A DNA stretch of 64,000 bases. Source: Winogradskyella schleiferi (GTDB lineage Bacteria > Bacteroidota > Bacteroidia > Flavobacteriales > Flavobacteriaceae). Location of the stretch: NCBI RefSeq assembly GCF_013394655.1, contig NZ_CP053351.1:3130501-3194500 (forward strand), written 5' to 3'. Position 1 is the first letter of the stretch. Each line of letters opens with the position of its first letter. Made by a program: the position numbers and the translations under genes. Of this stretch, positions 52,401 through 61,071 are shown one piece after another. Below the pieces are notes generated by a model, which saw only the letters and a program-made list of their open reading frames with translations, did not search any database and was not told the DNA's origin.

Positions 52401-52574
52401 ATATATTTTGTTGCAGAAACAAAAGGATCAGATTCAGACCAAGATTTAAGGGAGATTGAACGCTTAAAAATTCATTGTGCGAAGGTACATTTTAATGAAA
52501 TAAGTGACAAAGAAGTGACTTTTGATAGAGTGAGTAGCTATGATAAATTGTTAGAAATTATAGAATTAAGGTAG
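49449..52574 (+). CDS. res: Type III restriction enzyme Res subunit
   Basis: A 1041-residue SF2 translocase/nuclease. Walker A METGTGKTYTYI with T115-T120, motif II DEPQ at 239-242, helicase C-terminal motif KEGWDNPNVFQICALKHSDA and VGRGMRLC. The C-terminal nuclease has a PD-(D/E)xK site: P971-D972 and E990-T-K992 (VAETKG). It cuts foreign DNA with Mod. Its start overlaps the previous stop by one base. A perfect palindrome (51586-51599, SFRES) and one with a single mismatch (51330-51343) lie inside. Confidence 0.9.
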   Translation: MKLQFKEQQFQVNAVKAVVDCFEGQALKTNTFTLEKSKELLRKAKQASSTEMTLQLESELDEAIGYRNSTIQITESQMLKNINAVQQRNELLESEQIERPKKVKLGYNLTIEMETGTGKTYTYIRTMYELHAKYGWSKFIVIVPSIAIREGVYKSFEVTQEHFQEKFGHKIKPFIYNSSRPQDIETFASDNRISVMIINTQAFNARGKDARRIYQELDDFGTRKPIEIIAQTNPILIIDEPQSVDGVRTLESMQDFNPLFTLRYSATHKVEYNKVYRLDALDAYQKKLVKKIQVKGINLKGSTGTTGYIYVEQISLSNSKPPVALVEYEQRSGTAVKRVRKKLEKGANLYELSGDMPQYKNCVIQEVDGYFNKIVVNGEDIYAGDAVGDLDEKDFRRIQIRETIYSHLQKEKALFGSGIKVLSLFFIDSVDKYRVYDDEGEQLLGEYAQIFEEEYNNARSEFLDLFNQEYNDYLKDTNPSAVHKGYMPGTFGAYLKRDNAEDVHDGYFSIDKKKKFVDPTVKRGKEDSDDISAYDLIMKDKERLLSFEEPTRFLFSHSALKEGWDNPNVFQICALKHSDATIRRRQEVGRGMRLCVNKNGIRQDFDTVGEQVHDINKLTVIASESYEAFAKGLQSEIAATLKGRPQKAEVEYFLGKVVKNEKGDEHRIDDLEAKQLNKFLYKNDILDDDDKITKEGRELIEQGKVPLPEALESFRESVTQLLKAVYTGEALMPENDRETIVVRTNKNFKKKEFQELWNKINLKTIYEVQFNSEKLITDSTIKINADLHIADRIYQVKTGELEDGSMADMKEGTLFKEINSENNRIKTNIYTDTVYDIVGEIVNATNLTRKTVVAILKSIKQEKFVLVRKNPEEFIAKCGKLINEVKASMIINNIVYHKTEERHDSKTVFTNDKYSMRQSDPLTKHIYDYLTTDSGVETRFAAALENSTEVTVYAKLPKSFYITTPVANYSPDWAIVFDKEKVREIYFVAETKGSDSDQDLREIERLKIHCAKVHFNEISDKEVTFDRVSSYDKLLEIIELR
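51586..51599. repeat. GCTTTCGCGAAAGC palindrome, copy 11
   Basis: Perfect copy in res, coding SFRES in the third frame. A second copy with one mismatch is at 51330-51343. Confidence 0.95.
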
Positions 52575-52577
52575 TAT

Positions 52578-53033
52578 ATGGCAAATGAAGTAACTATTTA
52601 TTTTGACAGTCCAAAGGATTTTGTTCCTGAGAATATAAGACCGCTCAATGGTATTGCGGGACTGTACTTCATTTTTAGTAAATCCATAGATATTAACTAT
52701 CCGTTTGATGTTTCTAAGTTACTCTACATTGGGATGAGTGAGAAAAAGACAAATAGTATAGGTAGCAGACTTATTGGCCATTATGACGGCAAATCGAAAA
52801 ACGTTGGGCTATCTAGTTATAGAGCAGTTGAACCGCTTTTTTTCACTTATATCAATTTTGAAATGTTGCGCAGCATTTGGGATTTCAGAGTTGAAGATTT
52901 AGAAAGTTATTTTTTGCTTGATTTTGTAGATAAATATGGAGTGTACCCTATTTGTAACAACAAAACAGGATACGAAATATTAAAAAACGAATTGATTACC
53001 AGTTTTAAAATAGACTGGGAATATTTTAAATAG
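52578..53033 (+). CDS. GIY-YIG domain protein
   Basis: A 151-residue protein with a GIY-YIG-like core: GIAGLYFIFSKS (in place of GIY) followed by LLYIGMSEKK and RLIGHYDGK, and a conserved Glu (VEDLESYFLLD). It would be a metal-dependent endonuclease. It sits 3 bp after Res. The active-site set looks complete, but the target is unknown. Confidence 0.75.
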   Translation: MANEVTIYFDSPKDFVPENIRPLNGIAGLYFIFSKSIDINYPFDVSKLLYIGMSEKKTNSIGSRLIGHYDGKSKNVGLSSYRAVEPLFFTYINFEMLRSIWDFRVEDLESYFLLDFVDKYGVYPICNNKTGYEILKNELITSFKIDWEYFK

Positions 53034-53039
53034 TAACCT

Positions 53040-53234
53040 ATGAGTAATAAGGTAAAGTCAGGTCAAGAAATTCTCGATGATTTCTTCGCCACCATTGAAT
53101 CTATTGAAGGTGTTGATCCTAATATTTCAAAACTAATATCAGATCTTTATAGTGAGGGAACACTCACTGAGGCTAGGATAAAGAATGAACTAGAGCAATT
53201 ACGAATTCAAGAAAGGAATAAAGATGAAGCTTAA
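53040..53234 (+). CDS. Small acidic protein before the SMC-like ATPase
   Basis: A 64-residue acidic helical protein whose last 11 bp overlap the start of the next gene, the usual sign of translational coupling. No motif is recognised. It may be a small partner of the SMC-like ATPase that follows. Confidence 0.6.
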   Translation: MSNKVKSGQEILDDFFATIESIEGVDPNISKLISDLYSEGTLTEARIKNELEQLRIQERNKDEA

Positions 53235-55650
53235 ACAAATCGACATAAAAGGGATTCGAGGTGTCAAGGATTCTATTTCTCTTGAATTAAATGGTAAATC
53301 CATTGTACTGTACGGAGACAATGGTATGGGAAAAAGTAGCATATCTGATGCTATTGAATGGTTCTATACTAATAGAGTTGACCACCTTAAAGGAACTGAG
53401 ATTGATTTAAAAGATGCCCTAAGAAACATTACAGTTGATGATGATTTTGTGTCTGAAGTAGGACTTATTTTTAAAGGTAAATCTGATTATAATACTGCAA
53501 AAACCTTATTCAACAAGAGAGGTTCGCTAGACCAAGATTTTACTGTAAAAACAGATCCTATAAGAGACTACCTCGTTCAATCTAAGGAAGAGAATTTGTT
53601 ATTGAGGTATAAAAGCCTTAACAAATTTGTCGATGACACTAAAGGTGATAAATTAAAATATCTTTCAGATATCATAGGTTTTTCTGAAGTAACCAAAAAA
53701 AAGGAGGTTTTGAGAAAAGCTTTCACATCAGTTAAAACAGAAATCAAAAAGCAGAATTTTGAAGGTTTAATAGGTTCAGAGAAAAAAACGCTTATTGATA
53801 AAATAGAAGCAGTTGTAAGTAAGGAAGAAGACTTATTTAAAGTTGTAAAAGCAAAAATTGCTTCCCTGAAACTGAAGTTGGAAGTCAACAGTATGGACGA
53901 CTTAGATGCGTTACTAAAGCATCTAAAAACTGCGACAAACGAGAAGCTAGTAAAAGAAAATGTTTTTTTAGAAAAAGTCCAGACTTCAATTTCTGGGTTG
54001 CAAGCAGAAGTTATCAGTATAAACAACGAGTACGATACGTATTATTCAGAATTTCAAAAGATTGCAGCAGATGTAGAAGGCATAATGAAAATATACGTTG
54101 CAGAGCTTTTAAAGTCTGGAACTACGATATTAAATAAGTTTCATAAAAAAGATTCTTGCCCTTTATGCCTTGAGGAAAAAGATCGGAATGATTTATTGAA
54201 GGAGATAGCAGAACGACTTGAGGAGGCAAAAGAAGCCGAGAAAAAACTAAAAGTATTCAAGGACGCTCAAGAACTTGTTCAAACTGTATCTACAGAAAGA
54301 ATTAGAAGACTAGATAATCTCTTGTCTGAACCACTTTTTAAAACGCTCGAAAATGAAAAGCTTAAAAAGAATATAGATGCGATTTCTAGTAAGATAAAGC
54401 TTTTGCAAGCAGCTAGCAAAGTAAGAGCATCTTCTGGAGACAAAATCGCAGATTCTAAAAATATCGCGTTTGGAGTGTCTGATTTTTTGTTCTTAGATGA
54501 CCTCGCTACTAGAATTAAAAAGCTAAAAGAAACCATCAAGAAGGATAACGTAACAGAAATTTATTCCAATATATCTGCCGCAAAGGACGCCTTCCAAAAG
54601 ATAAAATTATACGAGAAGGAAAGAGCTATATTAGACAATCAAAGTGCATCGTTATCTATCGTGTACAATGAGTTTGTAAAGGTTCAAAAGGAAGGTTTAG
54701 AAAATTTTATAGACACATTTTCTGCTAAAATTAATGAGTACTATCAATATATGAATCCTGACGAGCCTTTTCAGGAAATTAAGATAGTAACGATGGGAGA
54801 AGAAGACGAATTGAATGGAATCACCATTGAGTATAAATACAACGGAAATTGGGTTTCGCCTCCTCAAAAATACTTTAGTGAATCACATCTTAATTGTTTT
54901 GGAATATCATTCTTTTTAGCTTCAGTTGATGCTTTTAATGATATTAACGAATTCATTGTTTTAGATGATGTAATCTCCAGTTTTGATTCCAACCACAGAA
55001 AACGATTTGCCGAGCTACTATTTGAAAAATTTTCTGATAGGCAAATCATATTATTGACGCACGAAGAGGAATGGTTTAGAAACTTTGTAAAACCACTTGC
55101 AAAAAGAAAAAACTGGTTGGTCAACGAAATAAAATGGACTGAAGATAAAGGGACTCACTTTGAAGAGTCGAAAGGGGATTTGAAAGCTAGAATCGAAGCC
55201 AAGTTGGCAGCATCTGATATAGATAGTCTTGGAAACCCAATAAGACAATACTTGGAATCTTCATTAAAAGAAATATGTATAAATCTTGATGTTAAGGTTA
55301 GTTATAGACCCAATGAGGTAAATGAAAAAAGAATGCCCGACGAATTAATTAATGAACTCAAGTCTAGGGCAAAGGCAAAAAAAAGTGCTGGTTTAATAGA
55401 TCAATTTCCAATTATTGAGAGAGTTGCTAGCTCATCCATTTTAGGGAATTTGCTTTCTCACGATAACCCATTCAATCCCAAGTTAGGAGATTTAAAAGCG
55501 TTTTGGTCTGATGTACAAGAAATGGAAAGATTATTTTATTGTCAAGAAGAAGATTGTACCAAACGGGCAGTTTCTTTTAGGAATCTAGATACAGTAACTA
55601 AGGAAATTAGATGTGGAGGATGCGGTAGGACTAAATATGATTGGAAATAA
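53224..55650 (+). CDS. Zinc-hook SMC-like/RloC-like ATPase
   Basis: An 808-residue ABC-type ATPase. Walker A GDNGMGKSS is at 31-39, coiled coils flank a zinc hook C312-P-L-C315, and Walker B is FIVLDDVISSFD with D581-D582. After the ATPase comes a C-terminal extension of about 190 residues ending in a zinc ribbon (YCQEEDCTKR and RCGGCGRTK). RecF/Rad50-type ATPases with a short zinc hook and an extra C-terminal domain include RloC, an anticodon nuclease; whether the extension here is a nuclease cannot be seen. It may sense DNA ends or breaks made by the neighbouring nucleases. Confidence 0.78.
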   Translation: MKLKQIDIKGIRGVKDSISLELNGKSIVLYGDNGMGKSSISDAIEWFYTNRVDHLKGTEIDLKDALRNITVDDDFVSEVGLIFKGKSDYNTAKTLFNKRGSLDQDFTVKTDPIRDYLVQSKEENLLLRYKSLNKFVDDTKGDKLKYLSDIIGFSEVTKKKEVLRKAFTSVKTEIKKQNFEGLIGSEKKTLIDKIEAVVSKEEDLFKVVKAKIASLKLKLEVNSMDDLDALLKHLKTATNEKLVKENVFLEKVQTSISGLQAEVISINNEYDTYYSEFQKIAADVEGIMKIYVAELLKSGTTILNKFHKKDSCPLCLEEKDRNDLLKEIAERLEEAKEAEKKLKVFKDAQELVQTVSTERIRRLDNLLSEPLFKTLENEKLKKNIDAISSKIKLLQAASKVRASSGDKIADSKNIAFGVSDFLFLDDLATRIKKLKETIKKDNVTEIYSNISAAKDAFQKIKLYEKERAILDNQSASLSIVYNEFVKVQKEGLENFIDTFSAKINEYYQYMNPDEPFQEIKIVTMGEEDELNGITIEYKYNGNWVSPPQKYFSESHLNCFGISFFLASVDAFNDINEFIVLDDVISSFDSNHRKRFAELLFEKFSDRQIILLTHEEEWFRNFVKPLAKRKNWLVNEIKWTEDKGTHFEESKGDLKARIEAKLAASDIDSLGNPIRQYLESSLKEICINLDVKVSYRPNEVNEKRMPDELINELKSRAKAKKSAGLIDQFPIIERVASSSILGNLLSHDNPFNPKLGDLKAFWSDVQEMERLFYCQEEDCTKRAVSFRNLDTVTKEIRCGGCGRTKYDWK

Positions 55651-55653
55651 TTT

Positions 55654-58600
55654 ATGAAATTAATAGATAACGTAAACTATCGTCTAGGGGAAGACTTGAA
55701 GCAAGAAATAAGAAAGGGAAGTAAATTAAGTATTGCTGCAAGCTCCTTTTCCATCTATGCTTATGAAGCTCTAAAAAAAGAATTAGGTCGTATTGATGAA
55801 ATGCGTTTCATTTTTAGCACTCCTACTTTTATAGAAGAAAAATTCAAGAAACACGCTCGTCAGTTCTATATTCCTCATATTTTTCAAGAGGCAGATTTAT
55901 GTGGTGGAGATTTTGAGCTTCGATTAAAAAGTGAACTGAATCAGAGAGCTATTGCACGAGAATGTTCTAAGTGGGTAAAAGATAAAGTGACATTCAAATC
56001 TAACATAGATAGCGGTAACGCTATTAATGGAATGATACATTTAGATAATGGAGCTTCAGATGGCGCAGCATACTCTGGGCTAAGCAGCTTTACTTCGTCC
56101 GACTTAGGAATTACACATAAAAAAGGATTTCCTACCCTTATTCAAAAATCTGAATTCCCTCAAAGTAGTGCATATCTGGAATACTTTAATCAGATATGGG
56201 AAAACGAAGAGGACTTAAAAGATGTAACCTCTCAGGTACAAGAATATTTTGAAAACGCTTTTAAAGAAAATAGTCCAGAGTTCATCTACTTCATAACACT
56301 CTATAATATTTTCAATGATTTCCTTGATGATATTTCAATGGACAACCTACCTAATGACCAGATTGGATTTAAGCATTCTGTCATTTGGAGTAAACTGTAT
56401 AATTTTCAGAAAGATGCAGTCATTGGAGCAATTAATAAACTTGAAAAATACAAAGGATGTATTCTCGCAGATAGTGTAGGATTAGGTAAAACCTTTTCAG
56501 CACTTGGCGTTATCAAGTATTATGAAATGCGAAATAAGGATGTACTGGTTCTATGTCCTAAGAAACTAGAAGCCAACTGGAATACTTTTAGACATAACGA
56601 TAAAAACAATATTCTATCAGCAGACCGTTTTGGATATGATGTACTCTTTCATACTGACTTGTCGCGCGATCGAGGAATGAGTAATGGACGTAATCTAGAA
56701 AGTGTTAATTGGGGTAATTATGGGCTTATTGTTATAGATGAGTCACATAATTTTAGAAATAACAATACTGTAGTTGGAAAAGAGAACAGATATCAAAAAC
56801 TATTACGAAAAGTAATTCAAGAAGGCATTGAGACCAAAGTAATGATGCTTTCTGCAACGCCAGTGAATAATAGATTTAACGATTTAAGAAACCAGCTAGC
56901 GCTGGCTTATGAAGGAGAGGCTTCCCAAATTGATGATAAGCTGAATACAGACAAAGGAATTGATATTATTTTCAGAAGAGCACAACAAGCTTTCAATGTA
57001 TGGTCTAAATACAGTACAGAAGAAAGAACAACTGAGAAGCTATTAGGTATGCTGGATTTTGATTTCTTTGAAATTCTAGATTCATTAACAATAGCAAGAT
57101 CTCGTAAGCATATAACAACATATTATGACACTACTGATATTGGAGAGTTCCCGAAGAGAGATAAGCCAATATCTATTCAAAGTCCACTTACGGATGACGG
57201 ATCTGTCACATACACTGAAATTGCCGAAAAGCTCACACTTTTAAACCTGTCTATCTATTCGCCTTTAAACTACATACTGCCAAGCAAGCTTCAATTTTAT
57301 GCTGACCTTTATGATAAGACAGTAAAAGGCGGACGACTCACACAAATGGATCGCGAAAAGAGTTTGCAAATTTTAATGCGCATCAATTTATTGAAGCGTT
57401 TAGAAAGCTCTGTTGATTCTTTTAGAATTACTCTGGATGGTGTTATAAAGCAAATTAAAAAAGCACTCAAGGCTATAGAAAACGGAAAAGATGAGGCATA
57501 TTCTGGTATTCAGGCTAAAATTGAAAATGAGGAGTTTGATTGGGAAGCAAACTGGGGAGATGAAGAAAGTGTTATCGGTAAAAAGATTAAAGTTCACGTT
57601 GCAGATATTGACACAGCAAGATGGAGTGAAGATTTAAGTGAGGATTTATTTATTCTGGAAAGTCTGCACACTTCGGTTTCTGAGTTAAAGGGCAAAAAAG
57701 ATTTAAAACTTCAATCGCTTAGAAAAAGGATAGAAGAAAAAATAGAGAACCCTAAAAATGAAAATAATAAAAAGGTAATTATTTTTACTGCCTTCGCAGA
57801 TACCGCAAACTATCTCTACACGCATTTAGGAAAACATCTCAAAAAATCTTTTGGTTTAAACACGGCTCTTATAACTGGTTCTAAACGCATGTCAACTACT
57901 AAAGATATACCTAACCAGTTGAACACGATGTTAAGTTGCTTTTCTCCTATTTCTAAAGACAAAGAACAACTATATCCGTCTATAAAAGATTCTATAGATA
58001 TCTTAATTGCTACAGATTGTATTTCCGAAGGTCAGAACTTACAGGATTGTGATTACTTAGTAAATTATGACATCCATTGGAATCCTGTTAGAATTATACA
58101 GCGATTTGGTAGAATCGACAGGATAGGTTCAAAAAATGATAGTATTACAATGGTTAATTTCTGGCCAGACGTAACGCTAGATTCCTATATCAATTTAAAA
58201 CAGCGTGTAGAAAACAAGATGCTCATCAGTAATATGGCGAGCACAGGAGATGACAACATATTAAACGTAGATGAAAAGGATTTAGAGTATAGAAAAATTC
58301 AGCTCGAAAAACTTAAAGAAGAAGTTATAGATCTTGAAGATTTGAGAGAAGGCGTAAGTATCACAGATTTAGGTCTAAATGACTTTAGAGTTGATTTGTC
58401 AAATCTAATCAAGCGATATGGTCAGTTGAAAAATGTTCCAGAAGGTTTACACGCAGTTGTTGAGTCTAGTCAAAATTTGGAGCCTGGTGTAATTTTCGTT
58501 CTTAAGAACATTAATACAAGTGTTAATATTGATAAGCTCAACAGGCTGCATCCTTTTTATCTTGTTTATATGACCGAAAACAACGAGGTTTTATTAGGCC

Positions 58601-58881
58601 ATATTGAGTCAAAAAAGATATTAGATGCAATGCGTATGCTTTCCAAAGGTAAAGAAGAACCTCTTTTAGACTTATGTAAAAAACTATCACTGGAGACCAA
58701 TGATTATTCTAAAATGGATGATTATTCTCTGCTTTTAAAAGATAGCATTGCAAGCATATTAAAAACCGAAAAAGAAAAAGATGTACAAAGTTTATTTAGG
58801 TCAGGCGGAACAACTGCTCTAAAGGATAAAATCAAAGGAATTGAAGATTTTAGTTTAGTTTCATTTTTAATTATCAAATAG
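55654..58881 (+). CDS. PLD-SNF2 helicase protein
   Basis: A 1075-residue fusion. Residues 1-190 resemble a PLD domain (MIHLDNGASDGAAYSGLSSF, with a single His-based motif). From about 240 an SNF2-type SF2 helicase follows: Walker A GLGKT with D273 to T280, motif II DESH at 362-365, motif IV-VI region ending in IQRFGRIDRIGS. PLD-SNF2 proteins are the helicase-nucleases of several defence systems. It starts 3 bp after the ATPase gene and ends directly at the DUF4391 start. With Mod and the ATPase it recalls helicase-methylase-ATPase (Hma)-type systems; I cannot confirm that identity. Confidence 0.78.
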   Translation: MKLIDNVNYRLGEDLKQEIRKGSKLSIAASSFSIYAYEALKKELGRIDEMRFIFSTPTFIEEKFKKHARQFYIPHIFQEADLCGGDFELRLKSELNQRAIARECSKWVKDKVTFKSNIDSGNAINGMIHLDNGASDGAAYSGLSSFTSSDLGITHKKGFPTLIQKSEFPQSSAYLEYFNQIWENEEDLKDVTSQVQEYFENAFKENSPEFIYFITLYNIFNDFLDDISMDNLPNDQIGFKHSVIWSKLYNFQKDAVIGAINKLEKYKGCILADSVGLGKTFSALGVIKYYEMRNKDVLVLCPKKLEANWNTFRHNDKNNILSADRFGYDVLFHTDLSRDRGMSNGRNLESVNWGNYGLIVIDESHNFRNNNTVVGKENRYQKLLRKVIQEGIETKVMMLSATPVNNRFNDLRNQLALAYEGEASQIDDKLNTDKGIDIIFRRAQQAFNVWSKYSTEERTTEKLLGMLDFDFFEILDSLTIARSRKHITTYYDTTDIGEFPKRDKPISIQSPLTDDGSVTYTEIAEKLTLLNLSIYSPLNYILPSKLQFYADLYDKTVKGGRLTQMDREKSLQILMRINLLKRLESSVDSFRITLDGVIKQIKKALKAIENGKDEAYSGIQAKIENEEFDWEANWGDEESVIGKKIKVHVADIDTARWSEDLSEDLFILESLHTSVSELKGKKDLKLQSLRKRIEEKIENPKNENNKKVIIFTAFADTANYLYTHLGKHLKKSFGLNTALITGSKRMSTTKDIPNQLNTMLSCFSPISKDKEQLYPSIKDSIDILIATDCISEGQNLQDCDYLVNYDIHWNPVRIIQRFGRIDRIGSKNDSITMVNFWPDVTLDSYINLKQRVENKMLISNMASTGDDNILNVDEKDLEYRKIQLEKLKEEVIDLEDLREGVSITDLGLNDFRVDLSNLIKRYGQLKNVPEGLHAVVESSQNLEPGVIFVLKNINTSVNIDKLNRLHPFYLVYMTENNEVLLGHIESKKILDAMRMLSKGKEEPLLDLCKKLSLETNDYSKMDDYSLLLKDSIASILKTEKEKDVQSLFRSGGTTALKDKIKGIEDFSLVSFLIIK

Positions 58882-59535
58882 TTGGAAATATATAAATTAC
58901 CTCAGTCTACTCTAGTAAACAGGAATATTCCTAAAAATTCTTTTGATGAATATGCAAATTCAAGGCAGAAGAAAGACTTTACTAACTATGTTTCCAAGAT
59001 CACTTGGAAACACAAAATTTCTCAAGAAACAGTAAATCTATCTGGAGATGATATTAAAGAAATTCAGTTGTTTGAAATTATTTTAAAAGAAAAACAACCC
59101 ATTAATAACTTGTTAGATTTGATAGATAAGTCTATTCCTTATCACATAATTTTTATTCTCAATTTTGAAGAAGAAGTTCTAATTCGTTCAGCAAAAAAAC
59201 ATCCACATCCTATCAACCCAGATAATTCAGTAATAGATTGGGTTTTCTATTCACACTGGATAAATAAAGAAAAGTGTATATTTTCTCTTCAATTAAAAGG
59301 GTGTATTGACGCTACGTATCAAGACTTTTGTTCCTTAATTAGCGGTAATGAAAAAAGATTTGCTTCTATTACTGAAATGATTGAATATCAAAGCAAGATA
59401 AAAGAATTAACCACTTCAATAGAAAAACTAGAATCACAAATAAAAAAGAGTAAGCAATTCAATAAAAAAATAGAGATGAATATGGAATTGAATGATTACA
59501 AGAATCAATTAAACAAATTAATCTCGTCAACCTGA
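58882..59535 (+). CDS. DUF4391 protein
   Basis: A 217-residue protein starting at TTG 58882, with no gap after the helicase. It has the DUF4391 pattern: KDFTNYVSKITWKHKISQET, HIIFILNFEEEVLIRSAKKH, then a C-terminal coiled coil (EKLESQIKKSKQFNKKIE). DUF4391 proteins are regular companions of PLD-SNF2 and type III R-M genes but have no known activity. It may act as a bridging subunit for the helicase. Confidence 0.8.
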   Translation: MEIYKLPQSTLVNRNIPKNSFDEYANSRQKKDFTNYVSKITWKHKISQETVNLSGDDIKEIQLFEIILKEKQPINNLLDLIDKSIPYHIIFILNFEEEVLIRSAKKHPHPINPDNSVIDWVFYSHWINKEKCIFSLQLKGCIDATYQDFCSLISGNEKRFASITEMIEYQSKIKELTTSIEKLESQIKKSKQFNKKIEMNMELNDYKNQLNKLISST

Positions 59536-59564
59536 GTTGTTATTATAACGAATCTTCTAATTCG

Positions 59565-59696
59565 ATGAAGTTTCAAGAAAAAATAAAAATTTTAATATTC
59601 AAAACAACAAGATATCGCTACCCTGCGTGTTTATGTAAATTTCCTAAAAATGCTCAAATGATGGATATATGTGAGCGGTGTAAAAAAATAATCTAG
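59565..59696 (+). CDS. Small two-Cys-pair protein, 43 residues
   Basis: An ATG frame of 43 residues in the 164-bp gap after the DUF4391 gene: ATG at 59565 and TAG at 59694. It has C22-x-C24 and C36-x2-C39, a possible zinc finger, and a basic N-terminus. No family is recognised; it is short but fits the otherwise gap-free operon. Real or chance is not settled by sequence alone. Confidence 0.4.
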   Translation: MKFQEKIKILIFKTTRYRYPACLCKFPKNAQMMDICERCKKII

Positions 59697-59699
59697 CCT

Positions 59700-60272
59700 A
59701 TGAATGAGAATTTAATCGATGCAGTTGTAGATCAATTATTAGATTTTAACACTTCAAAGCCGTTATCTCACTACGTTATTTTTAACGGGAATAAAATAAG
59801 ATACTCTAATATTCCAGAAAATGAATTGGGTCTTTATGCATTTTGGTTAACGAATAATGATGGTATTGTAGAAACACTTAATCGTTCTTTAGAAATAAAA
59901 GGACCAGGCAACAAATCTTACAAATTTACTTGGGATTGGAATGTGAATGAAAAACACATATTACTTTATATTGGTAAAACGACTACGTTTAGGAGCAGAT
60001 TATCGCAACATCTAAAACTAAAGACTTTTACTTGGGTAGTTCCAGAAGACAAAACAAGTCCTTATAAACGGACAACTTCCTGTCAATTAAGAAGCGGCAT
60101 TGAGCATTTACTTAGTGGCAATATCCAACCTAGTATCCTTGGATTGGATTTTATACGAAAGCGAATTCAAGTTACATATATACCACTAGAGGGATTGGGA
60201 AATCGGTTCTTCGCAGAGGATCTTGCCATAGGAAAAGGCAAACCGTGGTTCAATGTGGACTCAGAACGTTAG
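59700..60272 (+). CDS. GIY-YIG-like protein, last gene of the R-M operon
   Basis: A 190-residue protein with LGLYAFWLTNNDG, HILLYIGKTTTFRSRLSQH and SCQLRSGIEHLLSGN, a GIY-YIG-like order with the Tyr/Gly pair, Arg and Glu. It is larger and not close to the 52578 copy, so the two are not a recent duplication. It ends 8 bp before the 22-bp bidirectional terminator. Confidence 0.65.
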   Translation: MNENLIDAVVDQLLDFNTSKPLSHYVIFNGNKIRYSNIPENELGLYAFWLTNNDGIVETLNRSLEIKGPGNKSYKFTWDWNVNEKHILLYIGKTTTFRSRLSQHLKLKTFTWVVPEDKTSPYKRTTSCQLRSGIEHLLSGNIQPSILGLDFIRKRIQVTYIPLEGLGNRFFAEDLAIGKGKPWFNVDSER

Positions 60273-60280
60273 AGATAAAT

Positions 60281-60331
60281 GTTCAATAAAAACCTCTGTT
60301 CATTGTCACTGAACAGAGGTTTTTATTGAAC
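60281..60331. terminator. Bidirectional intrinsic terminator, 22-bp perfect stem
   Basis: A perfect inverted repeat: left arm 60281-60302, loop 60303-60309, right arm 60310-60331. The arms start with GTTCAATAAAAACCTC and end with GAGGTTTTTATTGAAC, so each strand has a T-run at the base of the hairpin. It separates the + strand GIY-YIG gene from the convergent - strand gene at 60343 and must serve both. Confidence 0.9.
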
Positions 60332-60342
60332 ACACCATTACC

Positions 60343-60819
60343 TTATATCCGCTCCACCTCATACCGATACCTAAAAACACTAGTCCTTACCACACGATAT
60401 TTTCCAATTACAGTATTCCAACCCAACTGAGTTTTTACACCCAAATCTCGAAATGTCGAACCAGCAATATTTCGGACACGTCCCATTCTTACTAACTCCT
60501 CTAAAATAGCCTCGTCGTTAGCAGGTTTTGCAGCTTCCTTTTTAAGTGCTATTTTTTCAAGTTCTGGTTGTTCTTCTAGTGCATCTTCAATTTCATTGAA
60601 CTCTAGTTTATCGGCATATTCTTCATCTATGTCTTCAAGGATTTCTAAATCCAGTTCCTCAAGCTGTTCGTATAAACTCCCTTTTTCACAATCTGAAACC
60701 GTTCCAAGCAGTTTATACATTCTATCAAAAATTTCTATTTTTTCTTGAATGGGTTGTAATAGCAATTTCTTATCCAACTTGTTATTCTTCAGGAAAACCT
60801 GATGTTCTATTTTCTTCAT
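60343..60819 (-). CDS. Unknown acidic protein of the second virus-like block
   Basis: A 158-residue protein, acidic and helical at residues 35-105, with a basic C-terminus (GWNTVIGKYRVVRTSVFRYR). No motif is recognised. It is last in the - strand run 63352 to 60343 and ends before the bidirectional terminator. Confidence 0.55.
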   Translation of the reverse strand: MKKIEHQVFLKNNKLDKKLLLQPIQEKIEIFDRMYKLLGTVSDCEKGSLYEQLEELDLEILEDIDEEYADKLEFNEIEDALEEQPELEKIALKKEAAKPANDEAILEELVRMGRVRNIAGSTFRDLGVKTQLGWNTVIGKYRVVRTSVFRYRYEVERI

Positions 60820-60823
60820 AATC

Positions 60824-61069
60824 TTATGTTATTATTGGGATGAGTTCCTGTTTATCTGCAATAGCATTTTCTAAAACATTAGATAGCGCTGCTGTCGCCA
60901 GAGAGGTCACGATGATGATACCGGTTGTCTTTAAAAGTTCAGCACCTTTTGGTATTTGTAGTTTGAACTCCTTCGATGGGTCATTCTTACCTAAATTGTA
61001 ATAGATAAGCGCTTCGGCAAAACCTATTGCGAGTCCAGCGCCTGTAATGATTAATACTTTTTTATTCAT
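60824..61069 (-). CDS. Small membrane protein with two spans
   Basis: An 81-residue protein with an N-terminal span (VLIITGAGLAIGFAEALIYY) and a second span (GIIIVTSLATAALSNVL). It lies 4 bp before 60343-60819. The plan, a Gly-rich span with a short polar end, is the same as for the single-span proteins of region 2, supporting the same element. Confidence 0.6.
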   Translation of the reverse strand: MNKKVLIITGAGLAIGFAEALIYYNLGKNDPSKEFKLQIPKGAELLKTTGIIIVTSLATAALSNVLENAIADKQELIPIIT

Positions 61070-61071
61070 AG

